Source: Armatimonadetes bacterium DC (GTDB lineage Bacteria > Armatimonadota > Fimbriimonadia > Fimbriimonadales > GBS-DC). From it: a DNA stretch of 64,000 nt. The translations under genes and the position numbers were made by a program. Under the pieces are notes generated by a model. The model ran no database searches, was not told where the DNA came from, and saw only the letters and a program-made list of their open reading frames with translations. The stretch is from the NCBI GenBank assembly GCA_001442985.1, contig LDYB01000018.1, positions 62,001-126,000 on the forward strand, in the 5' to 3' direction. Position 1 is the first letter of the stretch; every line of letters starts with the position of its first letter. Below are positions 48,550 through 58,540 of this stretch, piece after piece.

Positions 48550-50661
48550 ATGGCTTTACAACGCGACCCGGTGGCTCTGGAGCGTTCTCCCACGCCGCCT
48601 CTGGTGGTTTATGTGTCTGTGTGGCTGATGACCGTCGCCAGTGTGCTGGTGGTACGGATGGCACAGGTCTCCCTCTTTCCCGTCTTGCCGCTGCTGGGGT
48701 TTGCCACCGTGGGGGTCTGTGTCAGCGTGTGGTTGAGCCGTCGCCCGCTCTCCGAGGCAACCCGTGTCGCTCTGGGCACGCTGGATGGGTTGCTGGCGTT
48801 CTTTGCACTAACAGGGCAGTCGTTTCTCAACAGCCTGCTGGGGATTGCCACGGACCCCGCTGTGGAAATCTATCTCAGCATGGCGTTTCTGTGGTATATG
48901 GTGTTGCGCAGTGGATTGATGGCGACGCTCCCCTCCGCCGCCTTTCAGAGTGTGCCCGCACTGGCGCTCTTTGGACTGATTGCGACCTATATTCTGGCAA
49001 ACGAGATTACCTGGCTGTTCGCGGCTTTTCTGCTGGCGATGCTCTTTGTTACGGCAGTGGCGCATTTTTATGAAACGCGCTTGCTGCGCCCTGCGTTCCA
49101 TGTGAGACTCCTGCTTCGGACGGTGCTGGGCTTTGGGGTGCTGGCGCTGGTGTTTGCGTTCGTCATGGCGCCTCTGTTGTGGTTGACTGCAGGGCGGCTG
49201 GTTTCGGGACTCGTGGTTGGCTTGCCCCTGCGGATGAGAGCTAATACCTCGGAGACCTCATCGGCGCCCGATTTGATGGTCGGCGCTGGACCGACCGCCC
49301 TGAGTCGGATGCCCGTAATGCGGGTGCGACTGGAAGGCTCTCATTCCTACCCCTACCTGCGTGCGGAGGTGTACACCCGCTATACGGGGCGTGGCTGGGA
49401 GCGCGCCGCGTCGTTCCGCTACACCTACCGTCCCAACGAGGAGGGACGCTTCGAGTTTCGTTTTCGGGGCAACCCGCCCAGAGAAACGCTTGCACGCGCT
49501 CGTGTGCAAATCCTCAACGGCTGGCATGACACCTTCTATGCGCCCGGTTTCCCCCTGCAGCTGGAAGCCCCGGCGGACGAAGTGCGCTATCGCTCGCGTG
49601 TGGGGCTGGTGGATATTGCGAGGGAGCCCCTCAAAGCGGGTGAAGAGTATACGATCGTGGCGTATGCGCCGCCGACCGACCCTGCCGTCCTGCGCCGTGC
49701 CAATGCGCTCCTTCCAGACCTCTGGGCGGCAGCGGAATGGTCACGAACCCGAAGCCCTGCGGTAAGGCATCTTGTGGAGCAACTTTCCGAGGGGCGCCCT
49801 ACCGATTACGATAAGGTGATGGCGTTCAAGGAGTATATCGCCCGAAACTGCAAGTATAACCTGAATGTGGAGGCATATCCGGGGGATGTGGATGTGGTGG
49901 AACATTTCCTCTTTGAGGCGCGGGAGGGCTACTGTATTGAATTTGCGACAGCGCTCGCGGTGATGTGCCTGTATGCCGATATCCCTGCGCGAGTCGTGTC
50001 GGGGTTTACGCTCGCAGAGCAGGACCCGCAGACGGGCGAGTATCTGGTGCGCGAGGCGCATCGCCACCTCTGGACAGAAGTCTTCTTTGAAGGGGTGGGG
50101 TGGGTTCCTTTTGACGCCACGGAAGGTGCTGAGGTGGTGGGGCAGGATGATGCGCAACAAGCCGCCAGCGAGGAAGCAGGGGGACGGCGCGGACGCTCGC
50201 TGGAGCGCATGCTGCTGGACGGCGCGATTGCCCTGGTGGCGCTGTATCTGCTCTATCTGCTGGTGCCGTGGCGTAAGGGCACGCAAGCCGCCGCTTCACC
50301 CCAGGCAACCCGCATGCGACGGGCGGTGAACACGCTCCTGTTTTACCTGCAGTTGGCAGGCGCGCCGCCCATGCGCGTGGGGCAAACCATAACCGCCTAT
50401 CTTGAGGAAGTCCTCCCCCACCTTCGCCCCCAGCTGCCGCGCTTCGCCGAACTGCTGGAATCGTTGGGCGCCACGCTTCCCTACTGGCTCTACGGTCCCG
50501 AAGAGCAAACCCCTGAGCGCATCGCCCAGATGCGGGAAGCACTTCGGCAATTGCGGCGCGCGCTGTGGCAGGAGATGGGGGCTATGCGTCTAATCATCAA
50601 AACGGTTCAACTCGGATGGCGAAGGGTATATGGAAATCCCTTACCTGCAACTCAGGGATGA
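48550..50661 (+). CDS. transglutaminase-like membrane protein (TgpA-like)
   Basis: N-terminal TMs; REGYCIEFATALAVMCLYADIPARVVSGFTLAEQDPQTGEYLVREAHRHLWTEVFFEGVGWVPFDATEG. Confidence 0.93.
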   Translation: MALQRDPVALERSPTPPLVVYVSVWLMTVASVLVVRMAQVSLFPVLPLLGFATVGVCVSVWLSRRPLSEATRVALGTLDGLLAFFALTGQSFLNSLLGIATDPAVEIYLSMAFLWYMVLRSGLMATLPSAAFQSVPALALFGLIATYILANEITWLFAAFLLAMLFVTAVAHFYETRLLRPAFHVRLLLRTVLGFGVLALVFAFVMAPLLWLTAGRLVSGLVVGLPLRMRANTSETSSAPDLMVGAGPTALSRMPVMRVRLEGSHSYPYLRAEVYTRYTGRGWERAASFRYTYRPNEEGRFEFRFRGNPPRETLARARVQILNGWHDTFYAPGFPLQLEAPADEVRYRSRVGLVDIAREPLKAGEEYTIVAYAPPTDPAVLRRANALLPDLWAAAEWSRTRSPAVRHLVEQLSEGRPTDYDKVMAFKEYIARNCKYNLNVEAYPGDVDVVEHFLFEAREGYCIEFATALAVMCLYADIPARVVSGFTLAEQDPQTGEYLVREAHRHLWTEVFFEGVGWVPFDATEGAEVVGQDDAQQAASEEAGGRRGRSLERMLLDGAIALVALYLLYLLVPWRKGTQAAASPQATRMRRAVNTLLFYLQLAGAPPMRVGQTITAYLEEVLPHLRPQLPRFAELLESLGATLPYWLYGPEEQTPERIAQMREALRQLRRALWQEMGAMRLIIKTVQLGWRRVYGNPLPATQG

Positions 50662-51742
50662 GGCGTTGCGCGCTCCGGCTTCCGTCTACCTGTTGACGGG
50701 AGAGGAGCCTGTATATCATCGGGCTTTTGTGGAGCGCTTACGCCACGCGCTCGACATCCCGCACGGCAGCCCCGACGAGAGCGTGCTGGATGCACGCGAA
50801 ACACCACCAGCCCAGATCGCCCTTCAGGCGCAAACCATCCCGATGGAGTCCGAAAAACGCCTGATTATCGTTCATGCCGTCAACCGCTACACGGCGAACG
50901 ATTTAAAGCAACTCACAGATCTGGTGCCCAGAGTGCCGCCGTTCACGGTGCTGGTGCTGTTGCCCCTGGTGGGCGCTGAGGAGAGCGAAGCCAGCAAAGC
51001 AGGCTGGAAGGCACTCACCGATGCCGTCAAAGCGCACGGCGTGGTGGTAGTGTGCAAGCCCCTGCGTGGCAGAGACCTCGCCAAGCAGCTGATAGACTTC
51101 GCTCGCGAGCAGGGCAAGGAGCTGGGCAACGCCGAGGCGGACCTGCTGCTGACCCTGGTGGATGGCGTCGCCGAGACCGCCTTCCACGAACTGGAGAAGG
51201 TATGTTTCTATGTGGGGGCGCGCCCCACCATTACTGCCCACGATATTCAAACGGTGGTCAGCCCGTCCCAGCAGGCGCAGGTGTTCGCCCTTGTGGATGC
51301 GATTGTGGAGGGCAACGCATCTGGCGCCCTGCGCCAGATGAAGCTGCTTTTCACCACCGGCACACCCGCAACCGAGACCGCGCTCAAAACCCTTGCGCTG
51401 ATCGCCCGACACTACCGGCTGCTGTGGGGAGTCAAGATACTGCTGGAACATCGGCAGTCGCTCAAGGAGCCTAAAAAGGTGCCACCGGAAATCACGGCGA
51501 TGCTGGTGCAGGAGCCAAATGTGTTGAATGTGCTGGAGCGTCAGCCCTACCTGGCGAACAAGTTTCGTGACCAGGCGTTGCGCCTCAGCTGGCGTCAACT
51601 CCGGAGCGCCAGCGAAGCGCTCAAAGATGCCGATATGGCGCTCAAAGGTTTATTACCCGGTGTGAATCCAGCCGAAATTATGGAAAGACTCATTATCAAG
51701 CTCACCACAGGGGTGGGCACAACCCTGCAAGCGACCAGATAG
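50630..51742 (+). CDS. holA: DNA polymerase III delta subunit
   Basis: SVYLLTGEEPVYHRAFVERLR...; NALKTLALIARHYRLLWGVK-like C-terminal; typical HolA architecture. Confidence 0.88.
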   Translation: MEIPYLQLRDEALRAPASVYLLTGEEPVYHRAFVERLRHALDIPHGSPDESVLDARETPPAQIALQAQTIPMESEKRLIIVHAVNRYTANDLKQLTDLVPRVPPFTVLVLLPLVGAEESEASKAGWKALTDAVKAHGVVVVCKPLRGRDLAKQLIDFAREQGKELGNAEADLLLTLVDGVAETAFHELEKVCFYVGARPTITAHDIQTVVSPSQQAQVFALVDAIVEGNASGALRQMKLLFTTGTPATETALKTLALIARHYRLLWGVKILLEHRQSLKEPKKVPPEITAMLVQEPNVLNVLERQPYLANKFRDQALRLSWRQLRSASEALKDADMALKGLLPGVNPAEIMERLIIKLTTGVGTTLQATR

Positions 51743-51749
51743 GGAGGAA

Positions 51750-52835
51750 TTGAAATTGGCGAAGCGTGTGGCGGAAAATCCGATTATCGTGCCAGAGGCA
51801 GTGCCGCCTTCTGAGCCGAACATGGAAGTGATTGGCGCGTTCAATCCGGGCGCGACACGGTTCGGCGATGAGGTTATCCTGCTCTTGCGTGTGGCGGAAC
51901 GCCCCATTATGGAGGACCCCGACTATGTGGGCGTGCCGATGCTCAATCTGAACCATCGCAACGGGAGCCGTCGGATTGAGATTCTGCCTGTGCCCAAATA
52001 TTCGCCGCTGACCGACCTCAGCGACCCGCGAGCGGTGGTATACGAGGGGCGGATTTATCTCAGCTCCATCTCGCATCTGCGACTGGCGCGCAGCCGCGAT
52101 GGTATCCATTTCACCATAGACCCGGAACCGACCCTGTTCCCCGAAACGCCCTACGAAGAGTATGGGATTGAAGACTGCCGTATCACCCGGATTGACGACA
52201 CTTACTATATCAGCTATACGGCGGTCTCGCGCTATGGGATCTGCGTGGGGTTAGCCAGCACGCGCGATTTCAAGCAATTCCAGCGGCATGGCTTAATTTT
52301 GCACCACGAAAATAAAAATGTGGTGCTGTTCCCGCGCAAGATTGGCGGGCGCTATGTGGCGATGCATCGCACCGCGCCCTCAGGCTTCAACGGACCCCAC
52401 ATGTGGCTGGCATATTCGCCCGACCTGTTGCACTGGGGTGGGCATCAGGTGTTGATGGCGCCGCGCGTGCATCAGTGGGATTCGCGCCGAATTGGAGCCG
52501 GCGCGCCTCCTATGGAAACGCCCGAAGGCTGGCTGATTGTGTATCATGGCGTGAACGCGAAGGATGGCTACTGCGCTGGGGTCGCCTTGCTCGATCTGGA
52601 GGAACCCCATCGGGTGCTTCATCGTTCGCAGGAGCCACTGATTGCGCCCACCGAAGACTACGAGGTGAGCGGCTTCTTCGAGCGCGTGGTGTTCCCGACA
52701 GGGCTGGTGCCCATGTCCGACGGGCGCTGGATGCTCTACTACGGGGTGGCAGACCGCTCTGTTGCGGTGGCGGAAACGAGCATGGAAGAGCTGCTTGCCG
52801 TCGCGAAAGGGGAAGTGGCGGCAGCGAGTCGTTGA
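51750..52835 (+). CDS. glycoside hydrolase family 130 (mannosylglycan phosphorylase-like)
   Basis: GAFNPGATRFGDEVILLLRVAERP...LSDPRAVVYEGRIYLSSISHLRLARSRDGIHF...EYGIEDCRITRIDDTYYISYTAVS...MLYYGVADRSVAVAE; TTG start. Confidence 0.93.
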   Translation: MKLAKRVAENPIIVPEAVPPSEPNMEVIGAFNPGATRFGDEVILLLRVAERPIMEDPDYVGVPMLNLNHRNGSRRIEILPVPKYSPLTDLSDPRAVVYEGRIYLSSISHLRLARSRDGIHFTIDPEPTLFPETPYEEYGIEDCRITRIDDTYYISYTAVSRYGICVGLASTRDFKQFQRHGLILHHENKNVVLFPRKIGGRYVAMHRTAPSGFNGPHMWLAYSPDLLHWGGHQVLMAPRVHQWDSRRIGAGAPPMETPEGWLIVYHGVNAKDGYCAGVALLDLEEPHRVLHRSQEPLIAPTEDYEVSGFFERVVFPTGLVPMSDGRWMLYYGVADRSVAVAETSMEELLAVAKGEVAAASR

Positions 52836-52851
52836 GAAGCTGAGGGCGCGT

Positions 52852-53475
52852 TCAGCGCCCCAGCATCTCTTCAATCACCGCGTTGAACTCGTTCTGCAGG
52901 CGCTGGACCCACTGTTCGGCGTCTTCCACCACGCGCGCCACCGATTGCGCCGCACCCTGAGACCCCGCATTGAACTGAATGAAGTAATACGCAGGGTCGC
53001 TGAACAGCGGCTCGATGCGCAGGTCGCACACATAGGGATGCTCCTCGAAAGTGATTCGCAGCCCCAGCCCGCGCAAGCCCGGAAAATACTGGCGCATCAG
53101 ATGGGGCGGGAGCGGCGTGAACGCCTCCACCGTATGCTCGAACGCGGAGCCGTTCGCATCTTTGTGGGCAATCACCTGGAGCAGCATCGGGAACCGGTCG
53201 TCCAGGAGCAGGGTATCGCGAATCGCGCCGAGCAGATGCTCCACACGGGACGGGGAAAACTCCGCAGGCTGCCCCTCACAGGTGAACTGAATCTGCGCAT
53301 CGGTCAAAAACAACGCTTCCCGACGGAGCGGGTTCACCAGCGCCAGCGCCCCCTGAAACGGGACAGGTTGAATGTTGAAATCCAGCCCGACCGCCTCCAT
53401 AATGCGCTGGCGACGCACCTCGTTCAGAGGACCCACTGCGGCGTTCAAAGTAATCTGAATCTGGCGTAGTTCCAT
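52852..53475 (-). CDS. hypothetical protein cotranscribed with ribonuclease G-like gene
   Basis: 207-aa ORF, 4 nt gap to upstream rng stop, good codon structure. Confidence 0.65.
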   Translation of the reverse strand: MELRQIQITLNAAVGPLNEVRRQRIMEAVGLDFNIQPVPFQGALALVNPLRREALFLTDAQIQFTCEGQPAEFSPSRVEHLLGAIRDTLLLDDRFPMLLQVIAHKDANGSAFEHTVEAFTPLPPHLMRQYFPGLRGLGLRITFEEHPYVCDLRIEPLFSDPAYYFIQFNAGSQGAAQSVARVVEDAEQWVQRLQNEFNAVIEEMLGR

Positions 53476-53478
53476 GCC

Positions 53479-55182
53479 TTACACAACCTCCGATTTTTTC
53501 AGTTTGCCCGCGCCGACCGGCTCCGCAAAGGCGAACGAACGGCGCACCTCGTTCAGCATCACCTTACTGTGCGGCTGAGTGGGGGGCTGATCCTCCCACA
53601 GAATCAGATACCCGTCTTCTGTCCAGCCCACTTTTGATTCTTCATCCGCAGCGGAGGGGACCACGCGGCATTCCACCACCTGCAGCTGGCGATAGGGTAG
53701 ATATTTCTGTTTGAACTGCTCCAGCGTGCCGGGGGTGATGCGGTACTCTTCGATGCCCAGATCGGGGCGGGCGCGGGTAAAGAGCGCGCACTCCAGCGAA
53801 TGTTCCAGCATCTCGATATTGACCCCATCCTCGCCCACGAGGCACTCCACCACAGAAGGATGTGCCTCCACCAGATATGCCTGCGCGTGGTCTTTCAGCA
53901 CGCGCTGTGCCAGCTCGCGCTCAATCCAGAGGCTCACGGTGTCAGGCGAAGGGATACGCCCACGCCCATGGCACACAGGGCAGGGACGGGTCAGCCCTTC
54001 CGTAACCGATTCGCCCGTGCGCTTGCGGGTGAGCTCCACCAGCCCCAGCGAGCTGATCCGCCCGATTCGGAAGCGCGCCCTGTCGCGCTTGAGCGTGCGC
54101 TGGAGCGCCTGCAACACCTGACGGTGGTCGCTTTTGCGCGCCATGTCGATGAAGTCAATCACGATAATCCCGCCAATATCACGCAGGCGCAGCTGACGAC
54201 AGATTTCCTCCACCGCCTCCAGGTTCGTTTTGAGAATCGTTTCCGCCAGCGAGGTTTTGCCCGTAAACTTGCCCGTGTTCACATCAATCGCGGTGAAGGC
54301 TTCGGTCTCGTCGATGGTGAGGTAGCCGCCCGATTTGAGCCATACCTTGCGGCGCATCAGGCGCTCCATCTCCTTTTCGATTCCGAAGTGTTCGAACATC
54401 GGGGTGGGCTTATCGTACAGAATCACACGGCTGCGCAGGCTGGGCGCCACCACCTTGAGAACCTCATGCACTTTCTCGTACTCTTCGGGGTCGTCTATCC
54501 AGAATCGGTCCACTTCCGACGAGAACACATCGCGGATGACCCGATAGAGCAGGCTGGCGTCGCGATGTACCAGCGCAGGCGCCTGCACCTGTCCAATCTG
54601 CTCGCGAATCTGGCTCCAGAGCTGGGTAAGGTACTCAATATCCTGCCGAATCTCTTTCTCGGTCTTGCCTTCCGATTCGGTGCGCAGGATCAGCCCGAAG
54701 CCCGGGGGATGGAGTTTCTGCCCGATCTGCCGGAGCCGATCGCGCTCGGCGCGGTCTTCAATTTTACGGGAAACGCCCAGATGGCTCGCTTCGGGCATCA
54801 GCACCACATAGCGTCCGGGCAGGGTGATGCGCGTGGTGACTCGTGCGCCCTTGGTACCGCGCGGCGCTTTGACCACCTGTACCAGAATCTCTTGCCCTAC
54901 TTTGAGCAGCTCGCTGATGTTGCGCTTGCGCAGGTCGGAGCGCCGGAGTGTTGGAGGCGGTTCGTCCGTGTCGGTAAACTCCGGCAGGATGTCGCCCACA
55001 TACAAAAAGGCGTTGCGTTCCAGTCCGATATTCACGAAGGCGGCGTCCATGCCGGGCAACACATTCTGCACGATGCCCTTATAGATGTTGCCGACCACGC
55101 GCTCGCCCCGCTCGAAGCGCACTTCCATCAGCTGCCCGTTTTCCAGCACGGCAATGCGCGTCTCGCGGGGCGAGACATTCAC
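53479..55182 (-). CDS. rng: ribonuclease E/G family protein
   Basis: IYKGIVQNVLPGMDAAFVNIGLERNAFLYVGDI...RTESEGKTEKEIRQD...FTAIDVNTGKFTGKTSLAETILKTNLEAVEEICRQLRLRDIGGIIVIDFIDM. Confidence 0.97.
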   Translation of the reverse strand: MNVSPRETRIAVLENGQLMEVRFERGERVVGNIYKGIVQNVLPGMDAAFVNIGLERNAFLYVGDILPEFTDTDEPPPTLRRSDLRKRNISELLKVGQEILVQVVKAPRGTKGARVTTRITLPGRYVVLMPEASHLGVSRKIEDRAERDRLRQIGQKLHPPGFGLILRTESEGKTEKEIRQDIEYLTQLWSQIREQIGQVQAPALVHRDASLLYRVIRDVFSSEVDRFWIDDPEEYEKVHEVLKVVAPSLRSRVILYDKPTPMFEHFGIEKEMERLMRRKVWLKSGGYLTIDETEAFTAIDVNTGKFTGKTSLAETILKTNLEAVEEICRQLRLRDIGGIIVIDFIDMARKSDHRQVLQALQRTLKRDRARFRIGRISSLGLVELTRKRTGESVTEGLTRPCPVCHGRGRIPSPDTVSLWIERELAQRVLKDHAQAYLVEAHPSVVECLVGEDGVNIEMLEHSLECALFTRARPDLGIEEYRITPGTLEQFKQKYLPYRQLQVVECRVVPSAADEESKVGWTEDGYLILWEDQPPTQPHSKVMLNEVRRSFAFAEPVGAGKLKKSEVV

Positions 55183-55285
55183 CAGAATCTCCCGAATCAG
55201 TTTCTCGTGCGTCGCGATGGCTGGGTTCCTCCTCGTCGGCAGAATTGTACCCGTTTTGTGCCTGCCAAAAGGCGCTTCATCTGGG

Positions 55286-55314
55286 TTTCATCTTTTGTTC
55301 AGCTTGCGTTCAGT
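55286..55314 (+). promoter_or_regulatory. 11-bp-phased direct repeats (PHO-box-like) upstream of subtilase
   Basis: TTTCATC-tttt-GTTCAGC-ttgc-GTTCAGT at 55286/55297/55308; TACAAT at 55324. Confidence 0.55.
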
Positions 55315-55374
55315 TCGAGCGCGTACAATAACCAGCATCAGACCAACGATGGAGTTGGATAGGGAGGAGACGCT

Positions 55375-56790
55375 ATGCGAAGAAGAATCGGCACCTTCGC
55401 CCTGACGGGGCTACTCTATTTTGGTATTGCGTATGCGGACTCGACGCACCGCACCCTCACGGCTCCCCACGCCTCTGACCGCATCGTTGTGGGACTCAGC
55501 GAGGAGACCCCACAGGTTACGCACCTGATTTTGCAGGGGCTGGGGGCGATTACCCATGAAATAGCCCCAATTCGGGTTGTGGCGCTTCAGCTGGAACCGT
55601 CTTTGAGTTTGCAGGACGCCCTTGCTTTGGCAGAGACTCTCCCTGGTGTTCGCTACGCGGAACCCGACTATATCGTGCATGCTTCTGCAACGCCCAACGA
55701 TCCGGAATATACACGCCAGTACGGCTTGCGCCTTGTGCAGGCGGATCGCGCATGGGATTTGTGGAACCCCCAGCAAACCATCTATGTGGCGGTAATTGAC
55801 ACAGGGATTGAGTATATTCACCCTGACCTGGACAATCGTTTCCGTCGGCGTGCGGACGGCTCTATTTACGGAATCCAGATTCTGGCGGGTGTGCAGCTGC
55901 CCGTTGCCAACGATGATAATGGACACGGCACTCACTGCGCCGGAATTATCGCGGCAGAGACCAATAACGGAGTCGGGGTTGCTGGGGTGGCAGGCTATAG
56001 CCCCTGCCGTGCCGACGCCAGCAACTTTGTGCAGCTGATGCCCGTGAAAGTGCTGACCGCGCCCGGTTCGGGGTTGACCTCCGATGTGGTGGCGGGCATG
56101 ATCTGGGCAGTGGACAATGGCGCGCACATCCTCAGCATGAGTCTGGGTGGAAGCGGCGGCTCGCAGGCACAGCTGGACGCGGTGAACTACGCATGGAATA
56201 ACGGGCGTCTTGTGGTGGTCGCGGCAGGCAACGACGGTACCAACGCGCCCAGCTACCCGGCGTTTTATCCCAATGCGATGGCGGTGGCGGCAACCGATGA
56301 AGCGGATACCCTCACCGACTTCTCACAATATGGCGACTGGGTGGATATTGCCGCGCCGGGCGCCCGCATCTACTCGACTTATATCGGAAACCTCTACCTG
56401 TCGCTCAGCGGCACCTCAATGGCGTGCCCCCATGTGGCAGGCGCGGCGGCGCTCATCTGGTCGCACGCGCCCCACTTGACCAACCAGCAACTGCGCCAGC
56501 TGCTGGAGCAGAATGTAGACCCGTATATCCCCTTTGCAGGGCGTCAAATCGCGCCTGGCGCCGGGCGATTGAATGTCTACCGCGCCTTGCTGGCGACAGG
56601 GCGGACCTGCACCGCGCACACAGGCGATGTGGACTGCAACGGGTGCGTGGACGATGCCGACCTGCTCGCGGTGCTGTTCGCCTTTGGACAGAATGGCACG
56701 GCACTCGGGCGCGTGGATGTCAACTGCGATGGGGTTGTGGACGACGCCGACCTGTTGACCGTGCTGTTCAACTTTGGCTCTGGCTGCTAA
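55375..56790 (+). CDS. subtilisin-like S8 protease with C-terminal dockerin-like repeats
   Basis: VAVIDTGIEYIHPDL, NGHGTHCAGIIAAETNN, LSGTSMACPHVAGAAALIW; GDVDCNGCVDDADLLAVLFAFGQ...VDVNCDGVVDDADLLTVLFNFGSGC. Confidence 0.95.
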   Translation: MRRRIGTFALTGLLYFGIAYADSTHRTLTAPHASDRIVVGLSEETPQVTHLILQGLGAITHEIAPIRVVALQLEPSLSLQDALALAETLPGVRYAEPDYIVHASATPNDPEYTRQYGLRLVQADRAWDLWNPQQTIYVAVIDTGIEYIHPDLDNRFRRRADGSIYGIQILAGVQLPVANDDNGHGTHCAGIIAAETNNGVGVAGVAGYSPCRADASNFVQLMPVKVLTAPGSGLTSDVVAGMIWAVDNGAHILSMSLGGSGGSQAQLDAVNYAWNNGRLVVVAAGNDGTNAPSYPAFYPNAMAVAATDEADTLTDFSQYGDWVDIAAPGARIYSTYIGNLYLSLSGTSMACPHVAGAAALIWSHAPHLTNQQLRQLLEQNVDPYIPFAGRQIAPGAGRLNVYRALLATGRTCTAHTGDVDCNGCVDDADLLAVLFAFGQNGTALGRVDVNCDGVVDDADLLTVLFNFGSGC

Positions 56791-56818
56791 CACTGGCGCT
56801 CCGCTCTCCTGACACCAG

Positions 56819-56848
56819 GCAGGGAGGCATGCCTCCCTGCTTTCTTTT
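56819..56848 (+). terminator. rho-independent terminator of subtilase
   Basis: Perfect palindrome GCAGGGAGGCATGCCTCCCTGC followed by TTTCTTTT. Confidence 0.8.
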
Positions 56849-56877
56849 CTGCTTGCGCTCCCTTGCTTTTACCAGCC

Positions 56878-56906
56878 GTTTACGCTGTGTTAAGGCTCTG
56901 TTTATG
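56878..56906 (+). promoter_or_regulatory. 11-bp-phased direct repeats upstream of ferritin-like pair
   Basis: GTTTACG-ctgt-GTTAAGG-ctct-GTTTATG at 56878/56889/56900. Confidence 0.55.
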
Positions 56907-56936
56907 TTGCAGGCGTTTCATGAAGTGGTGAGAGCC

Positions 56937-57683
56937 ATGAAACAGCGATGGACGACGACGGAGATTATTTCAGGCAAGTCTGACCTGAGCGCACTGAACC
57001 GTATGGTGCGCACGATTGCCGCTTCGAACCTGAGCAGCAACGACCAGCAGATTCTGGAAGCCGCGAAGATTGCGGAGGCGCTGGCAACCACGATGTACAC
57101 GAATATCGTCAAGGGCGCCCCGTTCTTTCGGCGACTCAGCCGATTCGACCAGAGTTATTTTCGTGCCGCGCGCGAGGTGGAGATGGAACATTATCGGCTC
57201 CTCAAGAGCGCGACGGGCACAGGCACGCCGATTGCGCGCTTCTATTTCCCCCAGCGCATGTTCGTCGATGCGAAGGTTACGCTGGACACGCTCGTGACGC
57301 TGGAGGAGGCGTTTGTGGCAGCCTACATCGTGGGCGTGCGCGACCTCTCCAACGACACCCTCAAAGTGATTGCCGCGCGCATTATGGGGGTAGAAAGCGA
57401 TCATCGCACGTTAGGGCGTGTGGTAGCGCAGGAGATAGACCCGCGCGACGGCGGACCGTTTGACACCCTGCGTGGGCTGGCAGGCGAAGAGCCTGTGGAA
57501 CCCCCCAATAATAACGCCTATGAGCGCACTTATCGCCTGCGCGACATCAACGATGCGGTGAACGCCTTGCTACCGTTTATTGATCGGAGCGCTGCGCAGG
57601 CAGCAGGATTCAGCCTGCGCCCGTTCCAGTTCGAGCCTTTTGAGCCAACGCTCCCCTCGCCCTTCGGCGGGCTGGATGGATGA
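56937..57683 (+). CDS. ferritin-like domain protein (Ferritin_2-like), no signal peptide
   Basis: QSYFRAAREVEMEHYRLL...VTLDTLVTLEEAFVAAYIVGVRDL...VESDHRTLGRVVA. Confidence 0.82.
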   Translation: MKQRWTTTEIISGKSDLSALNRMVRTIAASNLSSNDQQILEAAKIAEALATTMYTNIVKGAPFFRRLSRFDQSYFRAAREVEMEHYRLLKSATGTGTPIARFYFPQRMFVDAKVTLDTLVTLEEAFVAAYIVGVRDLSNDTLKVIAARIMGVESDHRTLGRVVAQEIDPRDGGPFDTLRGLAGEEPVEPPNNNAYERTYRLRDINDAVNALLPFIDRSAAQAAGFSLRPFQFEPFEPTLPSPFGGLDG

Positions 57684-57701
57684 ATGGCTGGAGGAGAAAC
57701 C

Positions 57702-58496
57702 ATGCAAGCACGAAACAAGACGACCGGGAATCTGTCGCGTCGCGCCTTTTTGCAGATGGCAGGGGGCGCAGGGGTCGTGCTATTGGGAAGCACCTTACTC
57801 TCCGCTTGCGGCGGCTCGGGCTCCACAGCGCGTGCCCCGTCCGCCGACGACACGATTCTGGGCGCCGCCAAAGTCGCTGAGGCGCTGGCAACCACCATGT
57901 ATACGCAGATTATTCGTCAGGCACCCTTCTTCGGGCGCCTGAGTCCATTCGACCAGAACTACTTCCGCGCCGCGCGTGAAGTGGAGATGGCGCACTACCA
58001 GCTGCTGGTCTCCGCCACAGGCAACGCTCCCACGCCAGTGGACACCTTCTACTTCCCACAGGGGATGTTCGTCGACGCGAAAGTTACGCTGGACACGCTG
58101 GTGACTCTGGAAGACGCCTTTATCGCGGCATACCTCGTGGGAGTGCGCGACCTGTCGACACCCGAGTTGAGGGTTACGGCAGCGCGCATTCTGGCGGTGG
58201 AGAGCGACCATCGCACGGTGGCGCGCGTCGTTGCCAGCGAGATCGACCCTGCTGACGGGGGACCGTTCACGACCCTGAAAGGGCTCGCAGGGCGCGAAGA
58301 GCCTGTAGACCCGCCCAACAATAACGCCTTTGCGCGAACCTACCGCCTCGCTTCCATTCAGGACGCGGTGAACGCGCTCCAGCCGTTCATTAACGCGGAA
58401 GCCGCACGCGAGCGCGGTTTCGATGTGTCCAAGCCCTACCGCTTCGAGCCATTCACCCCGACGCTACCCAGCGAACTGGGAGGCATAGACGGATAG
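57702..58496 (+). CDS. ferritin-like domain lipoprotein, Tat-type signal
   Basis: LSRRAFLQMAGGAGVVLLGSTLLSACGG (Tat motif plus lipobox); paralogue of preceding gene. Confidence 0.87.
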   Translation: MQARNKTTGNLSRRAFLQMAGGAGVVLLGSTLLSACGGSGSTARAPSADDTILGAAKVAEALATTMYTQIIRQAPFFGRLSPFDQNYFRAAREVEMAHYQLLVSATGNAPTPVDTFYFPQGMFVDAKVTLDTLVTLEDAFIAAYLVGVRDLSTPELRVTAARILAVESDHRTVARVVASEIDPADGGPFTTLKGLAGREEPVDPPNNNAFARTYRLASIQDAVNALQPFINAEAARERGFDVSKPYRFEPFTPTLPSELGGIDG

Positions 58497-58505
58497 ACAC
58501 CCTCG

Positions 58506-58540
58506 GAAAAAGCGGAGCGAGCGCTATGGCTCGCTCCGCT
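58506..58540 (-). terminator. terminator of two-component operon (possibly bidirectional)
   Basis: AGCGGAGCGAGC/GCTCGCTCCGCT 12-bp stem, TTTTT on minus strand. Confidence 0.65.
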
